Shown: piece after piece, positions 32,344 to 40,442 of the stretch | Layout: each line of letters begins with the position of its first letter | Position numbering within the stretch: the first letter of the stretch is position 1 | Origin: Paractinoplanes ovalisporus | GTDB lineage: Bacteria > Actinomycetota > Actinomycetes > Mycobacteriales > Micromonosporaceae | Length of the DNA: 64,000 bases | Assembly (NCBI RefSeq): GCF_016834655.1 | Contig: NZ_JAENHP010000002.1 | Span: forward strand, 372,001-436,000 | Direction of reading: 5' to 3' | The notes under the pieces: generated by a model | The model's input: the letters and a program-made list of their open reading frames with translations, nothing else | What the model was told of the DNA's origin: nothing | Databases searched by the model: none | Position numbers and translations under genes: made by a program

Positions 32344-32499
32344 GGTGGACCCTCTCGATATACGACTGGTGGGTATAACTGTGCGCGGCCGATATGGCTA
32401 CGCGGCCCAGGGTCCCGGCTTGGATGGCAGTTCGATGACATTTTCCGCGTAGGAGCACGCAGCGTCGCCGGACGTGCGCGGGCATGTCACGATCGATAC

Positions 32500-32949
32500 G
32501 TGGAAGCGGTTCTGTGGATCGTGCTCGGCATCGCGTTGGCGATCGCCGAGGCCTTCACGGCTACGTTCTTGATCATTTTCTTCGGCATCGGGGCTTTCGC
32601 GGCGGCCGGAGCGGCCGCTCTCGGCGCGCCCCTGCTGCTCCAGGTCATCGTGTTCGCGCTGGTCTCCGGCCTGTCGGTGACGGCGCTGCGCCCGATCGTC
32701 CTCAAGCACGCGCGGCCGGCGCTCGAGTCGGGCGAGACCCCGATGGGTGTCGAGGCGCTGCCGGGCAACCACGGCACCGTGCTCGAAGAGGTCGACGGCG
32801 GCCACGGGATGATCAAGATCGACGGCGAGCACTGGCAGGCGCGGTCGTTCGACGGCCAGGAGAAATACCTGCCCGGCGAACGGGTCCGCATCGTCAAGGT
32901 CGACGGCGCCACCGCCATCGTGTGGCGCGATGATCTTCCTAACTTCTAG
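32500..32949 (+). CDS. NfeD-family membrane protein
   Basis: 149 residues: two or three membrane helices within about 1-65 and a C-terminal OB-fold domain (about 80-149, ending GERVRIVKVDGATAIVWRD). NfeD proteins partner SPFH/stomatin proteins in membrane microdomains; the partner gene follows 33 bp downstream, confirming the assignment. GTG start at 32500; the gap of 156 bp to the divergent serine hydrolase contains both promoters. Confidence 0.9.
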   Translation: MEAVLWIVLGIALAIAEAFTATFLIIFFGIGAFAAAGAAALGAPLLLQVIVFALVSGLSVTALRPIVLKHARPALESGETPMGVEALPGNHGTVLEEVDGGHGMIKIDGEHWQARSFDGQEKYLPGERVRIVKVDGATAIVWRDDLPNF

Positions 32950-32982
32950 CGCGACTCGCATCAACCCATAGAGAGGAGTGCC

Positions 32983-34101
32983 ATGGAAGCTGTGATCGGC
33001 GTCCTCATCATCGTGATCGTGGTGTTCGCCATCGTCACGCTGCTCCGGTCCGTTCGCATCGTCCCCCAGCAGCGGATGGACGTGGTCGAGCGTCTCGGCA
33101 AGTACAAGCGGACGCTCAGCCCCGGCCTCAACCTGCTGGTGCCGTTCGTCGACTCGGTGCGCAGCAAGGTCGACATGCGCGAGCAGGTGGTCTCGTTCCC
33201 GCCGCAGCCCGTGATCACGTCGGACAACCTGGTCGTCTCGATCGACACGGTCCTGTACTTCAAGGTTGTCGACCCGGTGCGGGCCACGTACGAGATCTCC
33301 AACTTCCTCCAGGCGATCGAGCAGCTGACGGTCACCACCCTGCGCAACGTGATCGGCTCGCTCGACCTCGAGCGTGCCCTGACCAGCCGCGAGGAGATCA
33401 ACCGGCACCTCTCCACGGTGCTCGACGAGACCACCGGCCGCTGGGGCATCAAGGTCACCCGCGTCGAGATCAAGGCGATCGAGCCGCCGCCGAGCATCCG
33501 CGACTCGATGGAGAAGCAGATGCGCGCCGAGCGGGAACGCCGCGCGACGATCCTCAACGCCGAGGGCCACAAGCAGGCCCAGATCCTCACGGCCGAGGGT
33601 GAGAAGCAGGCCGCGGTGCTGCGCGCCGACGGTGACCGGCAGTCGCGGATCCTGCAGGCCGAGGGTCAGGCCAAGGCCATCCGTACGGTGTTCGACGCCA
33701 TCCACACGGCCAACCCGTCGCAGAAGGTGCTGGCCTACCAGTACCTCCAGGCTCTGCCGCAGATCGCCAACGGCACGGCCAACAAGGTCTGGATCGTGCC
33801 GACCGAGCTGACCAAGGCCCTCGAGGGCATGGGCGGCGCGCTCGGCGGCCTGGCCAACATGGCCGGCGACGTGCCGAAGTCGAATGTCAACTCGGCTGCG
33901 GTCGAGGAGGAGGCCGTGGCGGCCGCCGAGGCTGCCGCCGCCGAGGCCGAGAAGATCAACGACCAGGTACGGGCCGCGGAGGCCCAGGTCAGCGGCGACC
34001 CCGACAAGACCGCCGCGTTGCCGGCGCCCGAGCCGATCCCGCCGTCGGCGGCGCTCGGTGGCGCCGACTACAACGGCGTCGTGGACCGCGAACGGGCGTA
34101 A
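32983..34101 (+). CDS. SPFH/Band 7 (stomatin-like, QmcA-type) protein
   Basis: 372 residues: an N-terminal membrane anchor (about 2-22), the SPFH domain (about 25-190; VPQQRMDVVERLGKYKRTL, then DPVRATYEI), and a helical repeat region with AEGHKQAQIL, AEGEKQAAVL and AEGQAKAIR. The tail (about 305-372) is Ala/Glu-rich and probably coiled coil then disordered. It oligomerises on the inner face of the membrane, with NfeD, to form functional membrane patches. Strong ribosome site AGAGAGGAG. A clear intrinsic terminator follows. Confidence 0.93.
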   Translation: MEAVIGVLIIVIVVFAIVTLLRSVRIVPQQRMDVVERLGKYKRTLSPGLNLLVPFVDSVRSKVDMREQVVSFPPQPVITSDNLVVSIDTVLYFKVVDPVRATYEISNFLQAIEQLTVTTLRNVIGSLDLERALTSREEINRHLSTVLDETTGRWGIKVTRVEIKAIEPPPSIRDSMEKQMRAERERRATILNAEGHKQAQILTAEGEKQAAVLRADGDRQSRILQAEGQAKAIRTVFDAIHTANPSQKVLAYQYLQALPQIANGTANKVWIVPTELTKALEGMGGALGGLANMAGDVPKSNVNSAAVEEEAVAAAEAAAAEAEKINDQVRAAEAQVSGDPDKTAALPAPEPIPPSAALGGADYNGVVDRERA

Positions 34102-34111
34102 CCACGCAGGG

Positions 34112-34142
34112 AAGGGCCGGCCTCGAGGGGCCGGCCCTTTTT
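34112..34142 (+). terminator. intrinsic terminator after the NfeD/SPFH operon
   Basis: AAGGGCCGGCC (34112-34122) pairs with GGCCGGCCCTT (34129-34139), an 11-bp stem with a 6-nt loop, followed by TTTTT. It ends just before the stop of the convergent methyltransferase gene. Confidence 0.92.
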
Positions 34143-34949
34143 CTATGTCTCGGGGTCGTCGCGGCCCAGTTCCCAGAAGGCGACGGCGGCCGCGGCGGCC
34201 ACGTTGAGCGAGTCGACCCCGCGCCGCATCGGGATCTTGACCGGGATGTCGCTGGCGGCGAGGGCGTTGCGGGACAGGCCAGGCCCCTCGGCGCCGAGCA
34301 GCAGGGCGGTCTTCGCGCGCTCGGTGACCTTCTGCAACGGCACCGCGGCCGGGTCGGGGGTCAGCGCCAGCACGGTGAAACCGGCGTCGCGAAGCAGTTG
34401 CAGGCCGTCGGGCCAGGGCTCCAGACGTGCGTACGGCACCGCGAACACCTCGCCCATGCTGACCCGCACGCTGCGCCGGTAGAGCGGGTCGGCGCACGTG
34501 GGCGAGAGCAGCACCGCGTCGATGCCGAGGGCGGCCGCGCCCCGGAACACCGCCCCGATGTTCGTGTGGTTGTTGACGTCTTCGAGCACGGCGACACGCC
34601 TCGCCGTGGCGATCACTTCTTCCGCCTCCCGCAGGGGAGCGCGGTGGAACGAAGCGAGGACTCCCCGGTGCACGTGGAAGCCGGTGGCCTTCTCGAGCAC
34701 GGCGGGCGTGGCGGCATAGATCGGGGCGTCGTCCGGCAGGTCGGCGATCTGATCGGTGCGTTTCTCGTCGATCAGGTAGGACCGGGGACGGTAGCCCGCC
34801 CGCAGCGCACGGCGCAGCACGAGCTCGCCCTCGGCGATGAACAGCCCGTTGGGCGGCTCCCACTTCGTGCGCAGTTCGAGATCGGTCAGGGCGCGGTAGT
34901 CACCGAGGCGGTCGTCGGCCGGATCGGTGATCAGATGAATCTCGGGCAC
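34143..34949 (-). CDS. SpoU/TrmH-family rRNA 2'-O-methyltransferase
   Basis: 268 residues. An N-terminal RNA-binding domain (about 1-95) and the SPOUT knot domain with its three motifs: NNHTNIGAVFR, LLLGAEGPGLS and IPMRRGVDSLNVAAAAAV. It transfers methyl from S-adenosylmethionine to a ribose 2'-OH of rRNA or tRNA; Arg-N-x-G motif 1 and NVA motif 3 are intact. The exact site is not predictable; relatives include thiostrepton-resistance-like enzymes, but the general housekeeping type is more likely. The next gene upstream (35542-34955) ends 5 bp before its start. Confidence 0.9.
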   Translation of the reverse strand: MPEIHLITDPADDRLGDYRALTDLELRTKWEPPNGLFIAEGELVLRRALRAGYRPRSYLIDEKRTDQIADLPDDAPIYAATPAVLEKATGFHVHRGVLASFHRAPLREAEEVIATARRVAVLEDVNNHTNIGAVFRGAAALGIDAVLLSPTCADPLYRRSVRVSMGEVFAVPYARLEPWPDGLQLLRDAGFTVLALTPDPAAVPLQKVTERAKTALLLGAEGPGLSRNALAASDIPVKIPMRRGVDSLNVAAAAAVAFWELGRDDPET

Positions 34950-34954
34950 GGTGG

Positions 34955-35542
34955 TCAGTCGACCCGGTAGGTCAGGTGGGTGACGTGACCGGAGGGACGC
35001 ACGTGGATCTGGCGCAGGTTGCGCGGCGTGGCGCCCTCGAACAGCGGGACGCCGCTGCCCAGCAGCACCGGCGCGAGGTGGAGGCGCAGCTCGTCGACCA
35101 GACCGGCCTCGATGGCGCCGCGCACGGTGGCGCCGCCACCCATGACGACCACGTCACGGTCGTCGGCCAGGGCCCGGGCCTTCTCGATCGCGCTGGCCAG
35201 ACCGTCGACCACGAAGGTGAACCGGTCGGCCAGCCGCACCTTGCCGGGCGGCGTGCGGGTGACGACCAGGACCGGGGGCGCGGCGGCCAGACCGGCGCCA
35301 TAACCCACCTCGTCGTTCCAGCCGCCGGGGCCGTCGACGACGTCGAACAGGGCGCGGCCCATGACGACGGCACCGGTCGCCACGGTGGATTCCTCGAGCA
35401 CCCGTTTGTCGATCGCGTCGCCCGCGAACGCCCACGTGTGCAGGGCTTCGCCACCCTGGCCCAGACCCTGGTCGGGACCGGGGTCGGGGCCCGTCACGAA
35501 CCCGTCGAGCGACACCGAGATGTCGGCGACCACCTTGGACAT
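34955..35542 (-). CDS. dihydrofolate reductase-like (RibD C-terminal) protein
   Basis: 195 residues with the RibD/DHFR fold: DISVSLDGFVTGP at the N-terminus, VVMGRALFD, DRDVVVMGGGATV (NADPH-binding glycine loop) and a C-terminal ELRLHLAPVLLGSGVPLF. These YwjB-like proteins are NADPH reductases of unknown substrate and are common in actinobacteria. It lies 5 bp upstream of the rRNA methyltransferase gene and probably shares its transcript. Confidence 0.9.
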   Translation of the reverse strand: MSKVVADISVSLDGFVTGPDPGPDQGLGQGGEALHTWAFAGDAIDKRVLEESTVATGAVVMGRALFDVVDGPGGWNDEVGYGAGLAAAPPVLVVTRTPPGKVRLADRFTFVVDGLASAIEKARALADDRDVVVMGGGATVRGAIEAGLVDELRLHLAPVLLGSGVPLFEGATPRNLRQIHVRPSGHVTHLTYRVD

Positions 35543-35611
35543 GGCTGCTCCCTTCGCCGCGCCCGGGGATGACCCGGACCTGTCAGGAGCATGCCACCCA
35601 CCTCCGGCAGT

Positions 35612-36277
35612 TCAGTGCCGGGGGATGAGCCGACCGGCCGTCCAGGCCAGGCCGGTGCCCGCGGCCAGCAGCAGCAACGCCCCCACGGTGGGCAGCGGGC
35701 GCTGGGCGTGCGCGCCGGCCCCGATCGCGGCCGCGGCCAGCATCAGCAGCACCCCGTCGGCCGGGTTGACCAGCCGGGACCGGAAGACGGCCCAGCCCAG
35801 CAGCACCCAGCCCGCCCCGACGGCGGCCGACGCCGCGACCTCGACCAGCCGCAGCTGATCGACGGTCAGCGGAGAGCCGGCGGCGGCCGTGTCGGCCGGG
35901 AGCGCGGCCAGGGGGAGGGTGAGGACGTAGCCGGCCAGACCGATGAGCAGGCCGGTGACGGCGGAACGGCGGGTGCGGGTGCCGGCCAGCAGACCGGCGA
36001 GGGCGATCATCGCGATGGCGGACAGCCAGTTGGCGGCCAGGGTCACCACGAGCGGGCCGGGCGGGGTGTTGATGCCCAGGGTGGTCCAGCCGTAGAGCAG
36101 GGCGGCGGCGGGCAGTGCCCACAGAGCCGTCCGCGCGTACCGCCGCACACTCCAGACCCAGACGGCCTCCCGTACGGGAAGAAGGTGTTCGTGCTGGGCC
36201 GACCCGGCGCCACCGACCCAGGCCGGAGAGACCCGCAGCGGTCGGCCGCTGGCCGTCTGATGGTGGCTGATGCTCAT
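35612..36277 (-). CDS. hypothetical integral membrane protein
   Basis: 221 residues from ATG 36277. After a polar N-terminus (about 1-48) there are five or six hydrophobic helices (starting at about 50, 78, 107, 140, 172 and 195). No known domain is recognised. The long open frame extends another 1.5 kb upstream only because GC-rich antisense DNA lacks stops; the ATG after GGCGGAG is the sensible start. Confidence 0.65.
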   Translation of the reverse strand: MSISHHQTASGRPLRVSPAWVGGAGSAQHEHLLPVREAVWVWSVRRYARTALWALPAAALLYGWTTLGINTPPGPLVVTLAANWLSAIAMIALAGLLAGTRTRRSAVTGLLIGLAGYVLTLPLAALPADTAAAGSPLTVDQLRLVEVAASAAVGAGWVLLGWAVFRSRLVNPADGVLLMLAAAAIGAGAHAQRPLPTVGALLLLAAGTGLAWTAGRLIPRH

Positions 36278-36382
36278 GGCTCCGCCTCGCGTGGGCTCAA
36301 GCCGAGCGGCCCGGGGGAACCGTCGGGGTTCTGGATGCAGCCTTCCAGAGCCGCCCCGCATTCGCAGCCGATTCACAGATTC

Positions 36383-36404
36383 CCGGCCGTCCACCGGCGG
36401 CCGG
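36383..36404. promoter_or_regulatory. 7-bp inverted repeat between divergent genes
   Basis: CCGGCCG-N8-CGGCCGG lies 33 bp before the PatB-type gene and about 100 bp before the divergent membrane gene. It may be an operator or a transcript hairpin; there is no support beyond the symmetry. Confidence 0.3.
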
Positions 36405-36436
36405 AAAATGTCGGTGGGGCGGGGCAGGATGTCGGC

Positions 36437-37573
36437 ATGAGCACGGAACTGGTCGTCCCCCCACTGGCCGAGCTGCGACGGCGGCGCAGCGTGAAATGGC
36501 GTGCGTTCCCCGATGACGTGCTGCCCTTGTTCGTCGCCGAGATGGACTACGAGCTGGCCCCGCCGGTGGCCGAGGTGCTGCGCGAGGCGGTCACCCGGGG
36601 TGACCTGGGCTATCACGCGCCCGGGCCCGATCTGGGCAAGGCGTTCGCCGGGTTCGCGGGCCGCCGCTGGGGGTGGGATCCCGACCCCGCCCTCGTCGCG
36701 CCGGTGACCGACGTCGGGGTGGGCGTGGTCGAGGTCCTGCGGCAGCTCGTCCGGCACGGCGAACCGGTGGTGATCAGCCCGCCGGTCTATCCGCCGTTCT
36801 TCGACTGGGTGCCCGAGGCCGGGGGCCGGGTGCTCGAGGTGCCGCTCGCCGAGGGCCGGCTCGACCTGCCCGCGCTCGAGGCCGCGTTCGCCACCCACCC
36901 GGCGGCCTATGTGCTGTGCAACCCGCAAAATCCGGTCGGGCGCGTCCACACCGCCGACGAGCTGGCCGAGCTGGCCCGGCTGGCCACGCTCTACCGCGTG
37001 CCGATCATCAGCGACGAGATCCACGCCGCGCTGGTGCTGCCCGGGGCCACGTTCACGCCGATGCTCACGGTGCCGGGTGCGGCCGCGGTCACGATCGCCG
37101 TGGTGTCCGCGAGCAAGGCGTTCAACCTGGCCGGGCTCAAGTGCGCGGCCCTGGTGACGGCCGCGCCGGCGATGACCCGGGTGGTCGAGGGCCTGGTGGT
37201 CGAGGTCTCCGAGCGTACGGGGCATCTGGGCGCCCTCGCGTCGATCGCGGCGTACACCGACGGCGACCCCTGGCTCGAGTCGCTGATCGGCACGTTGGCG
37301 GCGCGGCGTGAGCAGCTGGGTTCGCTGCTGGCCACCGAGCTGCCGTCGCTGCGGTGGCGGCCGCCCGAGGCGACGTACCTGGCCTGGCTCGACGCCTCGG
37401 TCCTCGGGCGTGACGCACAACCACGAGAGCGTTTCCTGTACGAGGGGAAGGTCGCGCTCGAGCCCGGCCCGAGGTTCGGCGCCGCCGGTTCCGGATACGT
37501 CCGGCTGAACTACGCCACCAGCCCCGAGATCCTGGCCGAGGCGGTGAGTCGCATGGCGGCTGTGCTGGGGTGA
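36437..37573 (+). CDS. MalY/PatB-family C-S lyase (class I aminotransferase fold)
   Basis: 378 residues, PLP-dependent. The N-terminal VKWRAFPDDVLPLFVAEMDY (conserved W/MDF-like block), NPQNPVGRVHT, DEIHAALV and the PLP lysine K227 in SASKAFNLAG identify the MalY/PatB group. It cleaves cystathionine or cysteine conjugates to pyruvate, ammonia and a thiol. Single gene, cytoplasmic. It may connect to methionine metabolism, as do the MetE-like and metH genes elsewhere in the window, but those are 18 kb or more away. Confidence 0.9.
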   Translation: MSTELVVPPLAELRRRRSVKWRAFPDDVLPLFVAEMDYELAPPVAEVLREAVTRGDLGYHAPGPDLGKAFAGFAGRRWGWDPDPALVAPVTDVGVGVVEVLRQLVRHGEPVVISPPVYPPFFDWVPEAGGRVLEVPLAEGRLDLPALEAAFATHPAAYVLCNPQNPVGRVHTADELAELARLATLYRVPIISDEIHAALVLPGATFTPMLTVPGAAAVTIAVVSASKAFNLAGLKCAALVTAAPAMTRVVEGLVVEVSERTGHLGALASIAAYTDGDPWLESLIGTLAARREQLGSLLATELPSLRWRPPEATYLAWLDASVLGRDAQPRERFLYEGKVALEPGPRFGAAGSGYVRLNYATSPEILAEAVSRMAAVLG

Positions 37574-37658
37574 GGCGCGTCTGCCGGTAGCGCGGCGGGG
37601 CGGGGGCTCCGGCAGTACGGTTGTACTGTCGAGTGATCCGCGAAGCGGGGGTGTTCCA

Positions 37659-40412
37659 GTGTCGTCCGGATCGGGCTCGGGTTCCGGAGCGGACCAGCAT
37701 CTGCTGGCCCTGCTGCGGGCGATCCGGCTGCGGCAGGCCGCCCCCGACGCGGTGGCCGCGGGCATCGCCGACACGGTTGAGGGTCTGCACGAGCAACAGC
37801 AGGCCGGGCATCCCGCGCTGCCGCCAGCCGAGCCCCACGAGGCCCTGCCGCCGGGTGCCGCACGCCCTGGATTGACCGGTGGACCACCCCACGGCGATGC
37901 TCCCTACGCCGCGTCACCGCACGGCGATGCTCCCCACGCAGGGTTGCCGCACGTCGATCCTCCCTATGCCGAGCCGCCGCGTGCCGCCTCGCCGCATGTC
38001 GCGGATGAGGGCGGGCAACCGATGCGTCCACGATGGGCCTCCGCCATGCCTCGGCGCGGTGGTCCGGCCGTGCCAGGCGAGGGGCTTGAGCCTGGAGTTC
38101 CGAGCGAGGGTGCGCCAAGCCCGTCCACTCCGGGTGGTGGCACACCGGGTGCGGGTGTGTCGGGTGGCGGCGCCGCGCGTTCGGGCGTGGCCGATTCGGC
38201 GGTTCCGGGCGACGTTGCGTCGAGTGCGGGTGCGGGCGTGTCGGGTAGCGGCGCGGCGCGCTCGGGTGTGTCGGGGGCTGACGAAGCCGAGGAAAGTGCC
38301 GGACGGACGACTCCGGGGCGCTCGTTCTGGGAGCGGAGTCCGGTGCGGCCCGTGCCGCCGTCGGTCAAGAAGGCCGTAAGCGCGAATGAGGCCGGCCGCG
38401 AGGTCGAGGTCCACGAGCCGCCCGTTGTGGAGCGCCGGGGGAACGCGCGGCCGGTGATCGCGCGCGAGGACGCTCTGCGAGCAGTCGATGTTCCCGACCA
38501 CGGTCCGCTGTTGCGGCCGGCCCAACTACCGCCGATCGATGTGTCCCGGCGTTCGGGCAGCGAGCCCCGACGTCCCGTGTGGACGCCGCTGATCGATCCG
38601 AACCGGCCGGCTCCAGCGCCCGAAGTCTGGTCGCCCAGCGACTACGCCGGCGGCGAGCCCGCGCAGCCCGGCTCTGGCCCGTACTTCGCGCGCGAAAGCC
38701 GCAGCGCCCCGGGACGTGCCGCGTCCGGCAGCACATCGTCCGGTCCGGCGACAACCGGCAGCGTGCCACTCGGCGGGACCGCTCGCGGTGGTCCGTCCGA
38801 CGACGCGGCCTCCGGTCCGGTGCTCGGCGAAAACACGCGTGGCGGTGCTCGGGCCGACGGCTCGGGCGCGTCCGGCGGTGAAAACCGGGAGCATGCGCTG
38901 GGCGGTGAGGTGGAGCGGGAGCTGGGTAAGGGTCTTCCGACGCCCGACGAAGAGGGGCGGTTCGCGGACGTCGAGGCGGTGGGGCGGCCCAACCGGAACC
39001 AGTTCGCCGGGCTTCCGGTTCGGCGGCCACCGGCGGGCTTGGCTCCGTTTGCTGATCCGCATCGGGCGGAACGGCCGGAACTGGAGGGCGGCGCTCGGCC
39101 CGAGTGGGCTCTGGGCGGCGGGGCGGGGGCTCACCGCGTACGGGAAGAGGGTGGGTTCTTGCACGGAGAGTCGCAGACCGATCGGGGCGCGCGGACGCCG
39201 GCTCCCCGGCTGCCGGGGTTCGACATGCCGCACGTCATGCCGCCGATGGTGGCGCGCGGGCAGGCGGGCTCGGCCGACGGGATGGACCCGGCCGACGACG
39301 CGCTGCTGCTGCAGACGCAACGGCTGCTGAGCACCTCGCTGACGTTCGCGGGCGGGACCGACGAGGTGGCCGAGCGGCTGCGGGCGGCGCTTCTGCAGGC
39401 GCATCCGTCGCTGCTCACGGTGATTCCGGGCGGCGCCGACACGCAGGTGGCGCAGCTCGCGCGGGCGCTGACCTGGCTCGTCCACCATCTCGACCGGCCG
39501 CCGCTGCTGGTCGAGGGGACCGGGCGGCTCGGGGCGGCGCTGGCCGCGTGCGGGGTCGAGCCGGGGCACCTGCAGCTCGTGGGGGCGGCGCTGGCCGAGG
39601 CGATGCGGGCCGGTATGGCGCCGGGCCAGTGGCGGCAGGACTTCGACCTGGCTTGGCGGTCGACGTGGCAGCACGCGTACGAGTGGATCGCGCACGGCGC
39701 CGCCCGCTCGGCCTACGAACCCCCGGTGTGGGACGCGACCGTCGTCTCGCATGAGCTGCGGCGCCCCGACCTGGCCGTGATCCGGCTGCGGCCCTCGCTG
39801 CCGATGCCGTACCGCGCGGGGCAGTACGCGAGGATCCAGGTGCCGGCCCTGCCCGCGATCTGGCGGCCCTATTCGCTGTCCGGCGCGCCCCGCCGCGACG
39901 ACCTGGTCGAGCTGCACGTGCGGGCCAAGACGACCACGGGGGTGAGCGGCACGCTGGTCCACGGCACCCAGGTCGGTGACCCCGTGCGCCTGAGCCGGGC
40001 CGAGGGCGCGATGACCCTGCCGGCCGACCCGTCCCGCAACCTGCTGATGATCGCCGGTGACACCGGTGTGGCCCCGCTCAAGGCCCTCCTGATCGAGCTG
40101 GCCGACACCCGCGACGCCCGGTCGGCGGTCCTCTTCTGGGGCGTCCGCACCCTGGACGAGCTCTACGACATCGACGAGATCGCGGCGATCGCCGGTGCCG
40201 CCCGCCGGGCCACCGTGGTGCCGGTCGTCTCCGAGGGCGACCCCGGCCCGTACGCGTCGGGTCTGGTCACCGACGCCGTCGCCGCCTACGGCGAGTGGTC
40301 GGACGCCGAGGTCTTCCTGGCCGGGCCGCCGCTGATGCTGGCCGCGACCAGCCTGGCCCTGCAGGAACTGGGCGTGGCCGCGGAGCGCATCCACCACGAC
40401 CCACCCGAGTAG
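37659..40412 (+). CDS. flavohaemoglobin-like reductase with giant disordered N-terminus
   Basis: 917 residues. Residues about 1-545 are low-complexity Pro/Ala/Gly/Arg with local repeats (HGDAP-type units at about 72-105; GVSGxGAARSGV twice at about 167-207). Then come a globin-like domain (about 548-690), an FAD domain with RPYSLSG (about 736) and an NAD domain with IAGDTGVAPL (about 798) and FLAGPP. This is the flavohaemoglobin order, but the normal proximal-His position before the V-E-P-G-H turn reads GAALAACG, so Leu seems to replace the haem ligand. GTG start. Function: NO or O2 chemistry is expected from the family, but haem binding is doubtful. Confidence 0.82.
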   Translation: MSSGSGSGSGADQHLLALLRAIRLRQAAPDAVAAGIADTVEGLHEQQQAGHPALPPAEPHEALPPGAARPGLTGGPPHGDAPYAASPHGDAPHAGLPHVDPPYAEPPRAASPHVADEGGQPMRPRWASAMPRRGGPAVPGEGLEPGVPSEGAPSPSTPGGGTPGAGVSGGGAARSGVADSAVPGDVASSAGAGVSGSGAARSGVSGADEAEESAGRTTPGRSFWERSPVRPVPPSVKKAVSANEAGREVEVHEPPVVERRGNARPVIAREDALRAVDVPDHGPLLRPAQLPPIDVSRRSGSEPRRPVWTPLIDPNRPAPAPEVWSPSDYAGGEPAQPGSGPYFARESRSAPGRAASGSTSSGPATTGSVPLGGTARGGPSDDAASGPVLGENTRGGARADGSGASGGENREHALGGEVERELGKGLPTPDEEGRFADVEAVGRPNRNQFAGLPVRRPPAGLAPFADPHRAERPELEGGARPEWALGGGAGAHRVREEGGFLHGESQTDRGARTPAPRLPGFDMPHVMPPMVARGQAGSADGMDPADDALLLQTQRLLSTSLTFAGGTDEVAERLRAALLQAHPSLLTVIPGGADTQVAQLARALTWLVHHLDRPPLLVEGTGRLGAALAACGVEPGHLQLVGAALAEAMRAGMAPGQWRQDFDLAWRSTWQHAYEWIAHGAARSAYEPPVWDATVVSHELRRPDLAVIRLRPSLPMPYRAGQYARIQVPALPAIWRPYSLSGAPRRDDLVELHVRAKTTTGVSGTLVHGTQVGDPVRLSRAEGAMTLPADPSRNLLMIAGDTGVAPLKALLIELADTRDARSAVLFWGVRTLDELYDIDEIAAIAGAARRATVVPVVSEGDPGPYASGLVTDAVAAYGEWSDAEVFLAGPPLMLAATSLALQELGVAAERIHHDPPE

Positions 40413-40438
40413 ACAGCACGACCCACCGGAGTAGACGG
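40395..40438 (+). repeat. 22-bp tandem duplication across a stop codon
   Basis: CACGACCCACCCGAGTAGAC (part of the unit at 40395-40416) is repeated at 40417-40438 with two mismatches. The first copy holds the last codons and stop of the globin-reductase gene; the second reproduces them just after it. It ends where the convergent murL gene begins to end. Confidence 0.9.
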
Positions 40439-40442
40439 CCGG

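Noticed and set aside
32398..34863. 821-codon minus-strand frame across NfeD, SPFH and the methyltransferase gene
   Set aside because: The composition is Arg/Gly/Asp-rich with no domain, and three well-supported genes occupy the same DNA in other frames.
35612..37774. 720-codon minus-strand frame
   Set aside because: Only the 221 codons from ATG 36277 look like protein (membrane helices). The upstream part is antisense to the PatB-type lyase.
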